Positions 8,733-16,057 of a stretch of DNA of 64,000 nucleotides are shown piece after piece. Each line of letters starts with the position of its first letter. Within the stretch, counting starts at the first letter, position 1. The DNA is from Chitinophagaceae bacterium UBA1930 (lineage in GTDB: Bacteria; Bacteroidota; Bacteroidia; Chitinophagales; Chitinophagaceae). The stretch covers positions 372,001 to 436,000 of the forward strand of contig DDFK01000002.1 of NCBI GenBank assembly GCA_002337145.1, read 5' to 3'. The notes below the pieces were generated by a model. The model was not told where the DNA came from. It made no database searches and was given only the letters and a program-made list of their open reading frames with translations. A program made the position numbers and the translations under genes.

Positions 8733-9476
8733 ATGTTTATAAGTGCAGGTTTTTTAGCCATCAACTATGGGGTGCATGATAAGATAGCACAGTTCTTTGC
8801 CGACCGTGAACCTCCTGCCAATAATTTGTACTGGCATGAAAAACTGATGTACCTGCGTCCTTCTCCCGGCTATCTCTTTATACCGGTAATGGCAGATATG
8901 TTTAACCGCATAGGCATTAACAGGGATGAGATACTGGCAGACACTTACGTCAATCTGATGGAAGCAATCGGCCATATTGCGGCACAGGAAGAAACCAAAC
9001 AAATAACACATGCACAGGCGGTAGAAGCCTGTATTGACCTGGTAAAAAACAATCACACCAACCAATATTACTATACTGCTGTGGTTGATTATTTAAGGGG
9101 TGGCAGCAACAATTTTATAGCCCCGTTAGCAACACCCTTTAAGGCATTGCATAGGGGCGACCTCTTCCTGCTTTCTGCATGTGTATTGAATGTTGATGAT
9201 GCACAGGCACAGCAAGTAGTACGGTACTGGTTTGCACTCATCAGCTCTTTTTTATTGATGGATGATGCCGATGACCTAGAAGGCGATAGGGTTTCGGGCG
9301 ATGAGAATGCCTTTCTTGAAAGCGGCCTGGACAAGCAAGGCATTGACAGGATAAAAGAACTGCTTGGTAAAAACCTTGCTACCATCAAAGAAATCAATGC
9401 AACGCTTGCAAAAACAATCGATGCTAAATTTGTTACAATGGCAAACCTGCCACATATAGCAGTATACTTAAACTAA
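8733..9476 (+). CDS. Unrecognised soluble protein between scoA and scoB
   Basis: A 247-residue protein that I do not recognise. It has no signal peptide or clear membrane segment. It looks mainly alpha-helical, with an acidic stretch MDDADDLEGDRVSGDE around residues 174-190 and many Asp and Asn residues. The Asp-rich motif faintly recalls metal-diphosphate sites of isoprenoid enzymes, but this is too weak for a function. It starts 10 nt after scoA and ends 4 nt before the scoB ATG, so it is almost certainly in the same operon. Codon use looks like that of its neighbours. It could be an unrelated rider or a protein acting on the same pathway. Confidence 0.7.
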   Translation: MFISAGFLAINYGVHDKIAQFFADREPPANNLYWHEKLMYLRPSPGYLFIPVMADMFNRIGINRDEILADTYVNLMEAIGHIAAQEETKQITHAQAVEACIDLVKNNHTNQYYYTAVVDYLRGGSNNFIAPLATPFKALHRGDLFLLSACVLNVDDAQAQQVVRYWFALISSFLLMDDADDLEGDRVSGDENAFLESGLDKQGIDRIKELLGKNLATIKEINATLAKTIDAKFVTMANLPHIAVYLN

Positions 9477-9480
9477 TTTT

Positions 9481-10140
9481 ATGGCACTTGATAAATACGG
9501 CATTGCAAAACGCATTGCACAGGAACTGAAAGACGGCATGTATGTAAACCTGGGTATTGGCATACCTACTTTGGTAGCCAACTACATTCCCGAAAACATG
9601 ACGGTAATACTGCAAAGTGAAAATGGTATACTGGGCATGGGGCCATACCCGGTTGAAGAAGAAATAGATGCCGATTTGATTAATGCCGGCAAGGAAACCG
9701 TTACCCTTATTAAAGGTGCAGCCCTGTTTGACAGTGCCGAAAGCTTCGGCATGATACGAGCCGGAAAAATTGACCTGACTGTTCTTGGTGCAATGGAAGT
9801 AAGCGACAGCGGCGATATTGCCAACTGGAAGATACCCGGCAAAATGGTGAAAGGAATGGGAGGTGCCATGGATCTGGTAGCAAGTGCCAGAAATATCATT
9901 GTGGCCATGATGCATACAAACCCCAAAGGCGAAAGCAAACTGCTGCCACAATGCACATTGCCATTAACCGGCGTGGGCTGTGTAAAAAAAGTGGTTACGG
10001 AACTGGCCGTGCTGGATATTACCGAAAACGGATTCGTGTTATTGGAAAGGGCACCCGGCGTAACAGTAGAAGAGATAATCAGCAAGACAGCAGGCAGGTT
10101 GATTGTGCCCAACAATGTAAAAGAAATGGAACTGATGTAG
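9481..10140 (+). CDS. scoB: 3-oxoacid CoA-transferase subunit B
   Basis: A 219-residue beta subunit of the family I CoA-transferase. It carries the SENGILGMGPYP motif near residue 47, whose Glu forms the covalent glutamyl-CoA intermediate, preceded by NLGIGIPTLVANYIP. The GKMVKGMGGAMDLV segment is also typical. It pairs with scoA 759 nt upstream; separation of the subunit genes by another gene is unusual. Transcription converges on the regulator at 10220, with a hairpin in between. Confidence 0.94.
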   Translation: MALDKYGIAKRIAQELKDGMYVNLGIGIPTLVANYIPENMTVILQSENGILGMGPYPVEEEIDADLINAGKETVTLIKGAALFDSAESFGMIRAGKIDLTVLGAMEVSDSGDIANWKIPGKMVKGMGGAMDLVASARNIIVAMMHTNPKGESKLLPQCTLPLTGVGCVKKVVTELAVLDITENGFVLLERAPGVTVEEIISKTAGRLIVPNNVKEMELM

Positions 10141-10195
10141 CCAGCCGTATTACAGAACCCAACTGTAGTGGCGTCGCACCCATCGGCTATACAAT

Positions 10196-10221
10196 AGCAT
10201 TCAGCAATGTTGCTGCATGCT
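10196..10221. terminator. Possible bidirectional hairpin between convergent genes
   Basis: AGCATTCAGCAA and TTGCTGCATGCT form a 12-bp stem with one mismatch and a very short loop between scoB and the convergent response regulator. It overlaps the regulator's stop codon and has no clear U-tract, so it is only a weak terminator candidate. Confidence 0.3.
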
Positions 10222-10873
10222 AATCAACAAGGTCATTCTTCACTGCAAAAAATACAAGGCCTGCAGTGTTCTTAACGCCAAAGCGTTCCATCAACCTTTC
10301 CTTGATGCTTTCCACAGTGCGTGCACTGATATCCATTTTGTCGCCAATTTCCTGGCTCGTAAACTCCATGCATATAAACCGCAACACATCTTTTTCCTTA
10401 TCGGTCACTTCAATGGAATTGTTCAGCGAAGGGATGGCCTTGGCCTTATTATGGGCACGTTTCAACAATATCCTGTTCACAAAATTGTTCAGGTAATAAC
10501 CCTTTGCGGCAACTTCTGTAATGGCCTTTTTTATTTCAGCAGGGTCGGTGCTTTTAAGTAAATAACCATTGGCACCGTTTTCCATTAAATGCGTTACAAA
10601 TTTCTCATCCTCATGCATGGTCAAAATAAGAACGGCAATATTGGGATAATATTTACTGATATGCTTGGTTGCTTCTATACCATCCTTAATGGGCATCCGC
10701 AGGTCCATCAGCACCACATCTGGGGCAGCCGCCTCTATATTGTTCAATAGCTCTTCTCCATTCTCTGCTTCCAAAACAAACTTGATATTGGGAAAATGGC
10801 GTAAAGAAAGTATGACCCCTTTCCGGAAAATCTTATGGTCATCTGCAATGGCTACTTTTATTTCTGCTGACAT
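10220..10873 (-). CDS. NarL/LuxR-family response regulator
   Basis: A 217-residue two-component regulator. Residues 1-125 are a receiver domain with the acidic pocket ADDHK (D11, D12), the phospho-acceptor Asp57 in VVLMDLRMP, and the conserved LTMHEDEK and LLKSTDPAE elements. The C-terminal 60 residues are a LuxR-type helix-turn-helix (VTDKEKDVLRFICMEFTSQE, then ISARTVESIKERL). It is a DNA-binding output protein whose targets are unknown. The HisKA_3 kinase gene lies 63 nt upstream on the same strand and is its obvious partner. A second regulator of the same subfamily is at 13303. Confidence 0.92.
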   Translation of the reverse strand: MSAEIKVAIADDHKIFRKGVILSLRHFPNIKFVLEAENGEELLNNIEAAAPDVVLMDLRMPIKDGIEATKHISKYYPNIAVLILTMHEDEKFVTHLMENGANGYLLKSTDPAEIKKAITEVAAKGYYLNNFVNRILLKRAHNKAKAIPSLNNSIEVTDKEKDVLRFICMEFTSQEIGDKMDISARTVESIKERLMERFGVKNTAGLVFFAVKNDLVD

Positions 10874-10936
10874 AACACCGCTAAGGTAAATGATCGGTAA
10901 TTAGGAAGGTGCATCCAACATTCAACACAATGTGTA

Positions 10937-11773
10937 TTACGCCTGTTCGCCCTCTTCCCTTGGTATCTCTAAAGTCACTTTAAAAAACGAATGCGAAGTG
11001 TCCTCTTCATATAGGATGTCGCTATGTATAACGCGTAGGCGGCTCTGTATATTTTTCAGTCCAAGACCATCTTTGTTCCTGGTAAACTTGATGAACTCCT
11101 GCTGCGTAATGCCCTTGCCATCATGGTGCAAACGAAGTATGATCTTATCTGTAGCATCATGCTCCGTAAGGTGTATGAACGAAGCGTTGCTATGCTTGAG
11201 TATATTGTTTACAAGCTCCTGTATAATGCGGTAGGTAATGAGCTCCTTTTCTGGTTTAAGCCTTGTTTTATAATCATGGAACTTACAGTTGGCGTTTACC
11301 GAACCTGAGTTGTTGATCTTTTGAAAGAAATCGTTCACGGCCGATTCAAGGCCAAAGTTCTTAAGCGTAGGCGGCATCAGGCTATGCGAAATATTGCGTA
11401 TCAGTTGTATGGTCTCATCAATGATCTGCTTTGCATTGAATATGGATTGCAGTTGTGCTGCCTTGTCAAGGTTTACCAGGTTCTCGTTCAGGTACAGCCT
11501 TGCCGTTGCCAATAATGGGCCGGCATCATCATGCAGGTCGGCGGCAAGCCTTTGCCTTTCCTCTTCCTGCAACTTGATGGATGCACGCAACAGCATCTTT
11601 TGGTATTCCGCTTCCATGCCCTGCATTTTCGTCTGGAAACGCATTACACGGCGTTGATGAAAAATAATAAATAATATCAATGCCAATGCAAGCATTATCA
11701 TACCGATGGTACCAAAAAAAAGAACCGGAGATATCTTACCCGACTCAACAGGAACTTGTAATAAACTATTCAT
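10937..11773 (-). CDS. Sensor histidine kinase, HisKA_3 (NarX-like) type
   Basis: A 278-residue membrane kinase. One N-terminal membrane helix (about residues 16-38) is followed by a coiled linker and the dimerisation/phosphotransfer segment ERQRLAADLHDDAGPLL, with His81 as the likely phosphorylation site. The C-terminal half is a HATPase domain with LVNNILKHSNAS (N box) and KDGLGLKNIQSRL (G box). It has no extracytoplasmic sensor domain of any size. The frame continues to a TTG at 11788 that overlaps the upstream stop; the ATG at 11773 was chosen. It pairs with the regulator just downstream. The membrane protein encoded upstream may supply the sensing part. Confidence 0.88.
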   Translation of the reverse strand: MNSLLQVPVESGKISPVLFFGTIGMIMLALALILFIIFHQRRVMRFQTKMQGMEAEYQKMLLRASIKLQEEERQRLAADLHDDAGPLLATARLYLNENLVNLDKAAQLQSIFNAKQIIDETIQLIRNISHSLMPPTLKNFGLESAVNDFFQKINNSGSVNANCKFHDYKTRLKPEKELITYRIIQELVNNILKHSNASFIHLTEHDATDKIILRLHHDGKGITQQEFIKFTRNKDGLGLKNIQSRLRVIHSDILYEEDTSHSFFKVTLEIPREEGEQA

Positions 11774-11784
11774 TATTGCAGGCT

Positions 11785-12474
11785 TCAATCTTTTAAATCA
11801 TTAATATAATACATGCTGTTGGGGTTTTTATGAGTATTGGAAGTAGGCTTGTTATTGATGCAGAATGCAATGGCAATAAGGATGCTCTTTAAAATATTCC
11901 CGATTCTTGAAATCTGCTCAAAAACAAATGTGTCCGCATTTTTTTCGGTGGAGTTCACGGGAATAAAAAAACTGAAGAAAGTGCCGGCACAATAAATCAA
12001 CAGGGCCGATACGATCCAGAATTCGTAATGGTTATAAATGAATGTTGTTTCCGTGATTTTTGTCTTCTGGAAAAAGTAGATCAGGCAAAGCAGCAAAAGC
12101 AGGATGAACTCTATTGGCTGCGTGATATCGTCATAGGAACTGAGTTTGCCCAGTACGAAATTCTTGCATATCCATACCAATAAGAAAATAATAGACAGCG
12201 CCAGCAGAAACTTTTTGAGCTGCTTCTTTTTGAAAAGCGTGTAAAAAAACAGGAAAACCAGTTGCGTTTCTATTAATGTGAAAATATTGATCACAAAAAT
12301 GGTAGAGATGGATTTTTGGGCAAGGTTCTTACAAACAATGTCCACAATAACCCCCGTAATCACCAAAATAAAAATTGTCCATTTCAGTTTTTGCTTCCAG
12401 TTGAAACTGAATACGCAAAAAGCCAAAATGGACAAAAAAGGAGAATAGATTGATATATTATGTAAGTCCAACAA
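11785..12474 (-). CDS. Multi-spanning membrane protein of unknown function next to a histidine kinase
   Basis: A 229-residue very hydrophobic protein with about six or seven membrane helices and short, mostly basic loops. I do not recognise a named family. No ATG is available near the N terminus; the frame opens just after a stop codon and the first usable codon is TTG at 12474, so the start is uncertain. Its 3' end is within 12 nt of the kinase ATG, which implies co-transcription. Given that the kinase lacks a sensing domain, this protein may be its membrane sensor; that is inference from position only. Confidence 0.65.
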   Translation of the reverse strand: MLDLHNISIYSPFLSILAFCVFSFNWKQKLKWTIFILVITGVIVDIVCKNLAQKSISTIFVINIFTLIETQLVFLFFYTLFKKKQLKKFLLALSIIFLLVWICKNFVLGKLSSYDDITQPIEFILLLLLCLIYFFQKTKITETTFIYNHYEFWIVSALLIYCAGTFFSFFIPVNSTEKNADTFVFEQISRIGNILKSILIAIAFCINNKPTSNTHKNPNSMYYINDLKD

Positions 12475-12534
12475 ATTAAGCTACGGGTTTAAATCAAAAA
12501 TAATGATTAAACGCAACGTTACCTAATAATGCGA

Positions 12535-12948
12535 TTAAAACCAGTTGATGGCATCAGCCGGGTTGTCAGGGCCACAACTTGGAGGGCAAATAGTGCTTCT
12601 GTCTGCAACAATGCCTTTGTTTTTAATAATTTCGCCATTGTCGCCAATGGATGTGTATTCAAGAATATTGCTGCCGTTTTTGTCAACGCCAACCAATACC
12701 AATTGTTTAACGCCTAAATCATTGATGGCATTGAACATCCTGATGCCGGTACAGCCAGGTTGTGCCAAAATGCTTTCCAAAATATTCCTACCAGTAAATG
12801 AAGCCAATACATCGTCGGGGTTCTGGTCATGCCATCTTTTAATCATCTTTGCTCCGAGCTCATAGCCAATATCCTCGCCAACTTCTGGGTTGAATGAACG
12901 GTTTTGCTCTATCACGCGGCCTTTTACTACAATTAATTCTTTTGACAT
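12535..12948 (-). CDS. Small unrecognised cytoplasmic protein with a CPPSC motif
   Basis: A 137-residue protein with no signal peptide. It opens with MSKELIVVKGRVIEQNRSFN and ends with ICPPSCGPDNPADAINWF. The CPPSC pair near the C terminus and a further Cys in AQPGCTGIR could bind a metal or form a disulphide. The middle, LGVKQLVLVGVDKNGSNIL, predicts an alpha/beta core. I cannot assign a family. It is 60 nt upstream of the membrane-protein gene on the same strand, so it may lead the signalling operon. The reading frame, ATG start and codon use all look genuine. Confidence 0.65.
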   Translation of the reverse strand: MSKELIVVKGRVIEQNRSFNPEVGEDIGYELGAKMIKRWHDQNPDDVLASFTGRNILESILAQPGCTGIRMFNAINDLGVKQLVLVGVDKNGSNILEYTSIGDNGEIIKNKGIVADRSTICPPSCGPDNPADAINWF

Positions 12949-13302
12949 TTCTTCTGGGGTTAAATAGGTTAATGAATTTGGGGTGTTTATGGTGCAATTT
13001 GAAAATCATCTATTTATCCACAATGCCTCTTTTGTATCTCCCTAAAAGCTTAAATTTGGTAAGATTCAATACAGATAAGGGTTTGAAAGCATTGAACAAG
13101 TAATCCTACTATCATTATTTCCGTAATTGTTCTATTGATATACCGTAATTTTACGGTCTATAAAACTAGGAAGTTTACCATTTTTGATAGTAAATGTGCA
13201 TAGAAAGATTACGAAAGTCTCTTGCTGACCAAAAAATGTGGATAACCCGAAATTGAACCGTAATTGGAATAAAAGCCAAACCCATTAATATTTTAACCCC
13301 AT
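12949..13302. promoter_or_regulatory. 354-bp divergent intergenic region with repeated motifs
   Basis: The region lies between two outward-facing genes and must hold promoters for both. It contains CCGTAATT three times (13121, 13143, 13258), the palindrome ACCGTAATTTTACGGT at 13142-13157, and two exact TTATCCACA sites in opposite orientation (13014-13022 plus, 13237-13245 minus). No protein-coding frame or structured RNA is apparent. The repeats look like binding sites. Confidence 0.5.
13121..13265 (+). repeat. Three CCGTAATT direct repeats, one inside a palindrome
   Basis: The copies start at 13121, 13143 and 13258. The middle one is part of the 16-bp palindrome ACCGTAATTTTACGGT. The last ends 37 nt before the ATG of the response regulator at 13303. 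This arrangement suits an operator for a dimeric NarL-type regulator, possibly autoregulation, but is not proven. Confidence 0.45.
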
Positions 13303-13962
13303 ATGGCTACTGAAACAATCATCCGTTTAGCTATTGCCGATGATCATAAGATATATAGAGACGGGATTAAAATGGCCTTGAAAGACCGGGACTACATTAA
13401 GATTTTATGGGAAGCCGAGGATGGGAAGGACATGACCCATCGACTTGCAATTAAGGAGCCCGATGTTTTACTGATGGATATACGAATGCCCGAAATTGAT
13501 GGCATTGATGCCATTAAACTGATACGGCACCAATACGAGAACCTGAAGATTATTGTATTGAGCATGTACGATGACCAGGAAATAATTACGCGGATGATGG
13601 AGATGGGGGCCAACTCGTACCTTACCAAAACAACCGATGCCGACGAAATATACCATGCCATACTCACTTGCATGAATGAGGATTTCTATTTTAATGACCT
13701 CGTCAATTCGGCGGTGCTATTAAAACTGCAGCATAAGAAAACTGTAAGGCGTTTTTACCCTAATGCAGTCAAGTTTACCGAAAAGGAGCTTCGCATCATG
13801 AAGTTGATCAGCGAAGACAAGACCACCGAAGAAATATCGAAAGAGGTTTTTCTTAGCCCACGTACCATTGAAACAATCCGCCAGCAGATGAAACAGAAAG
13901 TGGGGGCAAAAACCATTGCCGGGCTAATTATGTATGCCATGCGTAACAAACTGCTTGAATGA
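13303..13962 (+). CDS. NarL/LuxR-family response regulator
   Basis: A 219-residue regulator with the same design as the one at 10220. The receiver domain has ADDHK (D13, D14), phospho-acceptor Asp59 in VLLMDIRMP, and LTKTTDADE. The C-terminal LuxR helix-turn-helix contains FTEKELRIMKLISEDKTTEE and LSPRTIETIRQQM. No kinase gene is adjacent on its own strand; the kinase at 10937 is the nearest, across the divergent spacer. It may therefore be a second output of that kinase or be served by a kinase elsewhere. Upstream CCGTAATT repeats are candidate operators. Confidence 0.9.
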   Translation: MATETIIRLAIADDHKIYRDGIKMALKDRDYIKILWEAEDGKDMTHRLAIKEPDVLLMDIRMPEIDGIDAIKLIRHQYENLKIIVLSMYDDQEIITRMMEMGANSYLTKTTDADEIYHAILTCMNEDFYFNDLVNSAVLLKLQHKKTVRRFYPNAVKFTEKELRIMKLISEDKTTEEISKEVFLSPRTIETIRQQMKQKVGAKTIAGLIMYAMRNKLLE

Positions 13963-14025
13963 TGGTAATTACATGGAGCATAATTTAGTTAGACTTACCC
14001 ATAAATAATTTGCTGGTTGACGGAA

Positions 14026-15357
14026 CTAATTTTTTGTTTTGGATAATAGTCCCAAAGGAATACCAACCTGAAAAGAATACTGCTGCAGGTAATGACTATC
14101 GTTGCCTTTTTTATGGATGGAGGTAAGCCCCTGCTCTAACAATACACCAAACTTGACGCCCTTGTTGGATAGTATGGAAACCCCGGCATTGATGCCAAGG
14201 ATGGCTGCATTGTTCAGGTTTTTGTCGTACTGATAATCGCCTGTTGATTGTACTGCCAACCAGTTTTCTGAAAATGCCCAAGCTATGGATGGCCCTGCCT
14301 GCAACTGCAATCTGGTACCTGTAAATGCATTGAAAGTGTACTGCATATATAATGGCAATTGTAACCAATGTGCATGGTTGGTCTCGGTTTTAATAAACCT
14401 GTTTGCACTGTCTGTAACTGTTTGCCTGTTTTGTATATACCGGTATCGCAGACCTGTAACAATACCCCAATGTTTGTTTAATGCAGTTTCATAATGGATA
14501 CCTGCCATAAATGATAAACCAGTGTTGGGCTGTTGCACATGCAGTACATTACGGCTACTACTGCCTACACCTGGCGATGCAGATACCGATGAATTAAATG
14601 TATAAGAGGTAGTAGTACCTGTAAAAAGGGTACTGTTTTTTACCAAAGAAATGCCACTGCCACCAATGATATACCATTGATGTTTCCTGCTTTTTTCAAT
14701 TTGTTTTTTTGTTACTGTTGTTGTAATTGTACTGTCTTTTATTGGGGTGTTTTTTTTGTTTTCTTGTACTGTTAAAATGCTGGAATCCTTTATTGGCAAT
14801 GTGTCCACCGTTTTTCCTGTAATAGTTGCAATGGCTGTTTTGTGCTTTGCTGTATCATTTGTACGGGTAAGGATTTCACTAGTGCCTGCTTCTTTTACAT
14901 TTTTGGGCGTGATTTTGTTTTGCTGATATGTACTAGTATTGGGTGAGGTAAAAGCAATTTGCAGTTTACTGTTTTTTGTAGGAAGAAGCATGCTGCCTTT
15001 GTTGATTTGCTGCCTGCTTTTTGTATTTGTAACAGTTGATGTATGGTTGCTATTGGTTAACGTATTTGCTTCGGTTGCTGCACCATTTTCTTCAGATGTT
15101 TTTGTCGTGTAGGATGTTTTGGTTTTTGCATTGGTACCAGTGGCTGTAACAACAGTAATCCTATACATTTTGTCATTACTAAGAAGCAGCCAAGTTGTAG
15201 CCATGCAAATAAATGCTATGGGCAACCATAACCAGAATGCGAACCTTTTTTTGCGGCGTTGATGCAATGCAGCTTCAACACCTTGCCACACTTGCGGAGA
15301 TGGTTCAACGTTGAAACCTGCCAGTTTCTGCTCAATATCCTGTTCAAATTTTTCCAC
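14026..15357 (-). CDS. Sigma-factor-linked membrane protein with a barrel-like C terminus
   Basis: A 443-residue protein. Residues 1-35 are a soluble segment (MEKFEQDIEQKLAGFNVEPS and a basic patch) of the kind found in Bacteroidota anti-sigma-like proteins. A single membrane helix follows (LWLPIAFICMATTWLLL, about residues 42-60). Next comes a long Thr/Ser/Lys-rich, low-complexity periplasmic region (about 70-225). Residues about 230-440 look like an outer-membrane beta-barrel or PorT-like fold (GLSFMAGIHYETALNKHWG, LQLPLYMQYTFNAFTG). It overlaps the ECF sigma gene by 14 nt, so the two are co-translated. It may sequester the sigma factor and sense the outer membrane; that is inference. Confidence 0.7.
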   Translation of the reverse strand: MEKFEQDIEQKLAGFNVEPSPQVWQGVEAALHQRRKKRFAFWLWLPIAFICMATTWLLLSNDKMYRITVVTATGTNAKTKTSYTTKTSEENGAATEANTLTNSNHTSTVTNTKSRQQINKGSMLLPTKNSKLQIAFTSPNTSTYQQNKITPKNVKEAGTSEILTRTNDTAKHKTAIATITGKTVDTLPIKDSSILTVQENKKNTPIKDSTITTTVTKKQIEKSRKHQWYIIGGSGISLVKNSTLFTGTTTSYTFNSSVSASPGVGSSSRNVLHVQQPNTGLSFMAGIHYETALNKHWGIVTGLRYRYIQNRQTVTDSANRFIKTETNHAHWLQLPLYMQYTFNAFTGTRLQLQAGPSIAWAFSENWLAVQSTGDYQYDKNLNNAAILGINAGVSILSNKGVKFGVLLEQGLTSIHKKGNDSHYLQQYSFQVGIPLGLLSKTKN

Positions 15358-15907
15358 TGTATGCTTGCTTTTGCTGTGTTGAAAAATGCAGCCTTAGCTG
15401 TGTTGTTAATATGGCCCTTGCACGGCTGTATTGGCTGCGTACCGTATTTACGTTCATCTCCAATAAACCTGCTGTTTCAATATGGTCATAGCCTTCTACG
15501 GCAACAAGATTGAAAATAGTTTGATACCCGCTGGGCAATTGCCTGATCAGTTCAACCAGTTCCTTTGTATCTAAATCAATTTCGGGGCTGTCGTTGCTAA
15601 CAGGATGCAGCTTAATATCATCCACCTGCATTTCCTTTTTATAACGGTTATGTTTCTGTAAGTAGTTCACTGCAGTATTTACCATGATCCTCCTGATCCA
15701 TGCACCCAAGTCGCCATCATGTTTAAATTGGTGCAGTTTGGTAAACACTTTAATGAATCCTTCCTGCAAAACATCTTCTGCATCTTCAATGCTTTTGGTA
15801 TAACGGTAGCATACACCCATCATGCTGCTTGCATACAGGTTGTACAATGCAAACTGTGCGTCTTTTTTGTTTTTGATGCAGTCTTTTATCAACTCCCGGG
15901 TTGGCAT
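15344..15907 (-). CDS. ECF-type RNA polymerase sigma factor
   Basis: A 187-residue sigma-70 family factor. Region 2 is visible as ALYNLYASSMMGVCYRYTKS and AEDVLQEGFIKVF, followed by LGAWIRRIMVNTAVNYL. Region 4 is the LVELIRQLPSGYQTIFNLVA helix and the helix-turn-helix GYDHIETAGLLEMNVNTVRS. It redirects RNA polymerase to a small regulon in response to an envelope signal. The downstream gene encodes its likely membrane-bound regulator. The start ATG at 15907 is the only plausible one. Confidence 0.92.
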   Translation of the reverse strand: MPTRELIKDCIKNKKDAQFALYNLYASSMMGVCYRYTKSIEDAEDVLQEGFIKVFTKLHQFKHDGDLGAWIRRIMVNTAVNYLQKHNRYKKEMQVDDIKLHPVSNDSPEIDLDTKELVELIRQLPSGYQTIFNLVAVEGYDHIETAGLLEMNVNTVRSQYSRARAILTTQLRLHFSTQQKQAYSGKI

Positions 15908-16003
15908 ACGCTATAGCTTACTATTATGACCATTCTTGTGACACTTTCATTGCAATAAGCAAAAAATAAGTTGGGCAGCATGTTTGCCATCAAGTGTATA
16001 TGC

Positions 16004-16040
16004 AATAAGCCCCTGCAAACACTGTTTGCAGGGGCTTATT
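16004..16040 (-). terminator. Strong hairpin terminator of the outer-membrane barrel gene
   Basis: A perfect 17-bp inverted repeat (AATAAGCCCCTGCAAAC and its complement) with a 3-nt loop lies 18 nt beyond the stop codon of the minus-strand barrel gene. The arm ends in TTATT rather than a long U-tract. Confidence 0.7.
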
Positions 16041-16057
16041 TATGCTTTGTTTAAAAT

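Noticed and set aside
9582..10115. Minus-strand open frame opposite scoB (about 177 codons)
   Set aside because: scoB is a certain gene with catalytic motifs; the antisense product has no recognisable domain.
12949..13302. Spacer with two DnaA-box-like sites considered as a replication origin
   Set aside because: Only two exact sites, no strong AT-rich unwinding element, and no dnaA or gidA-type neighbour; evidence is too thin.
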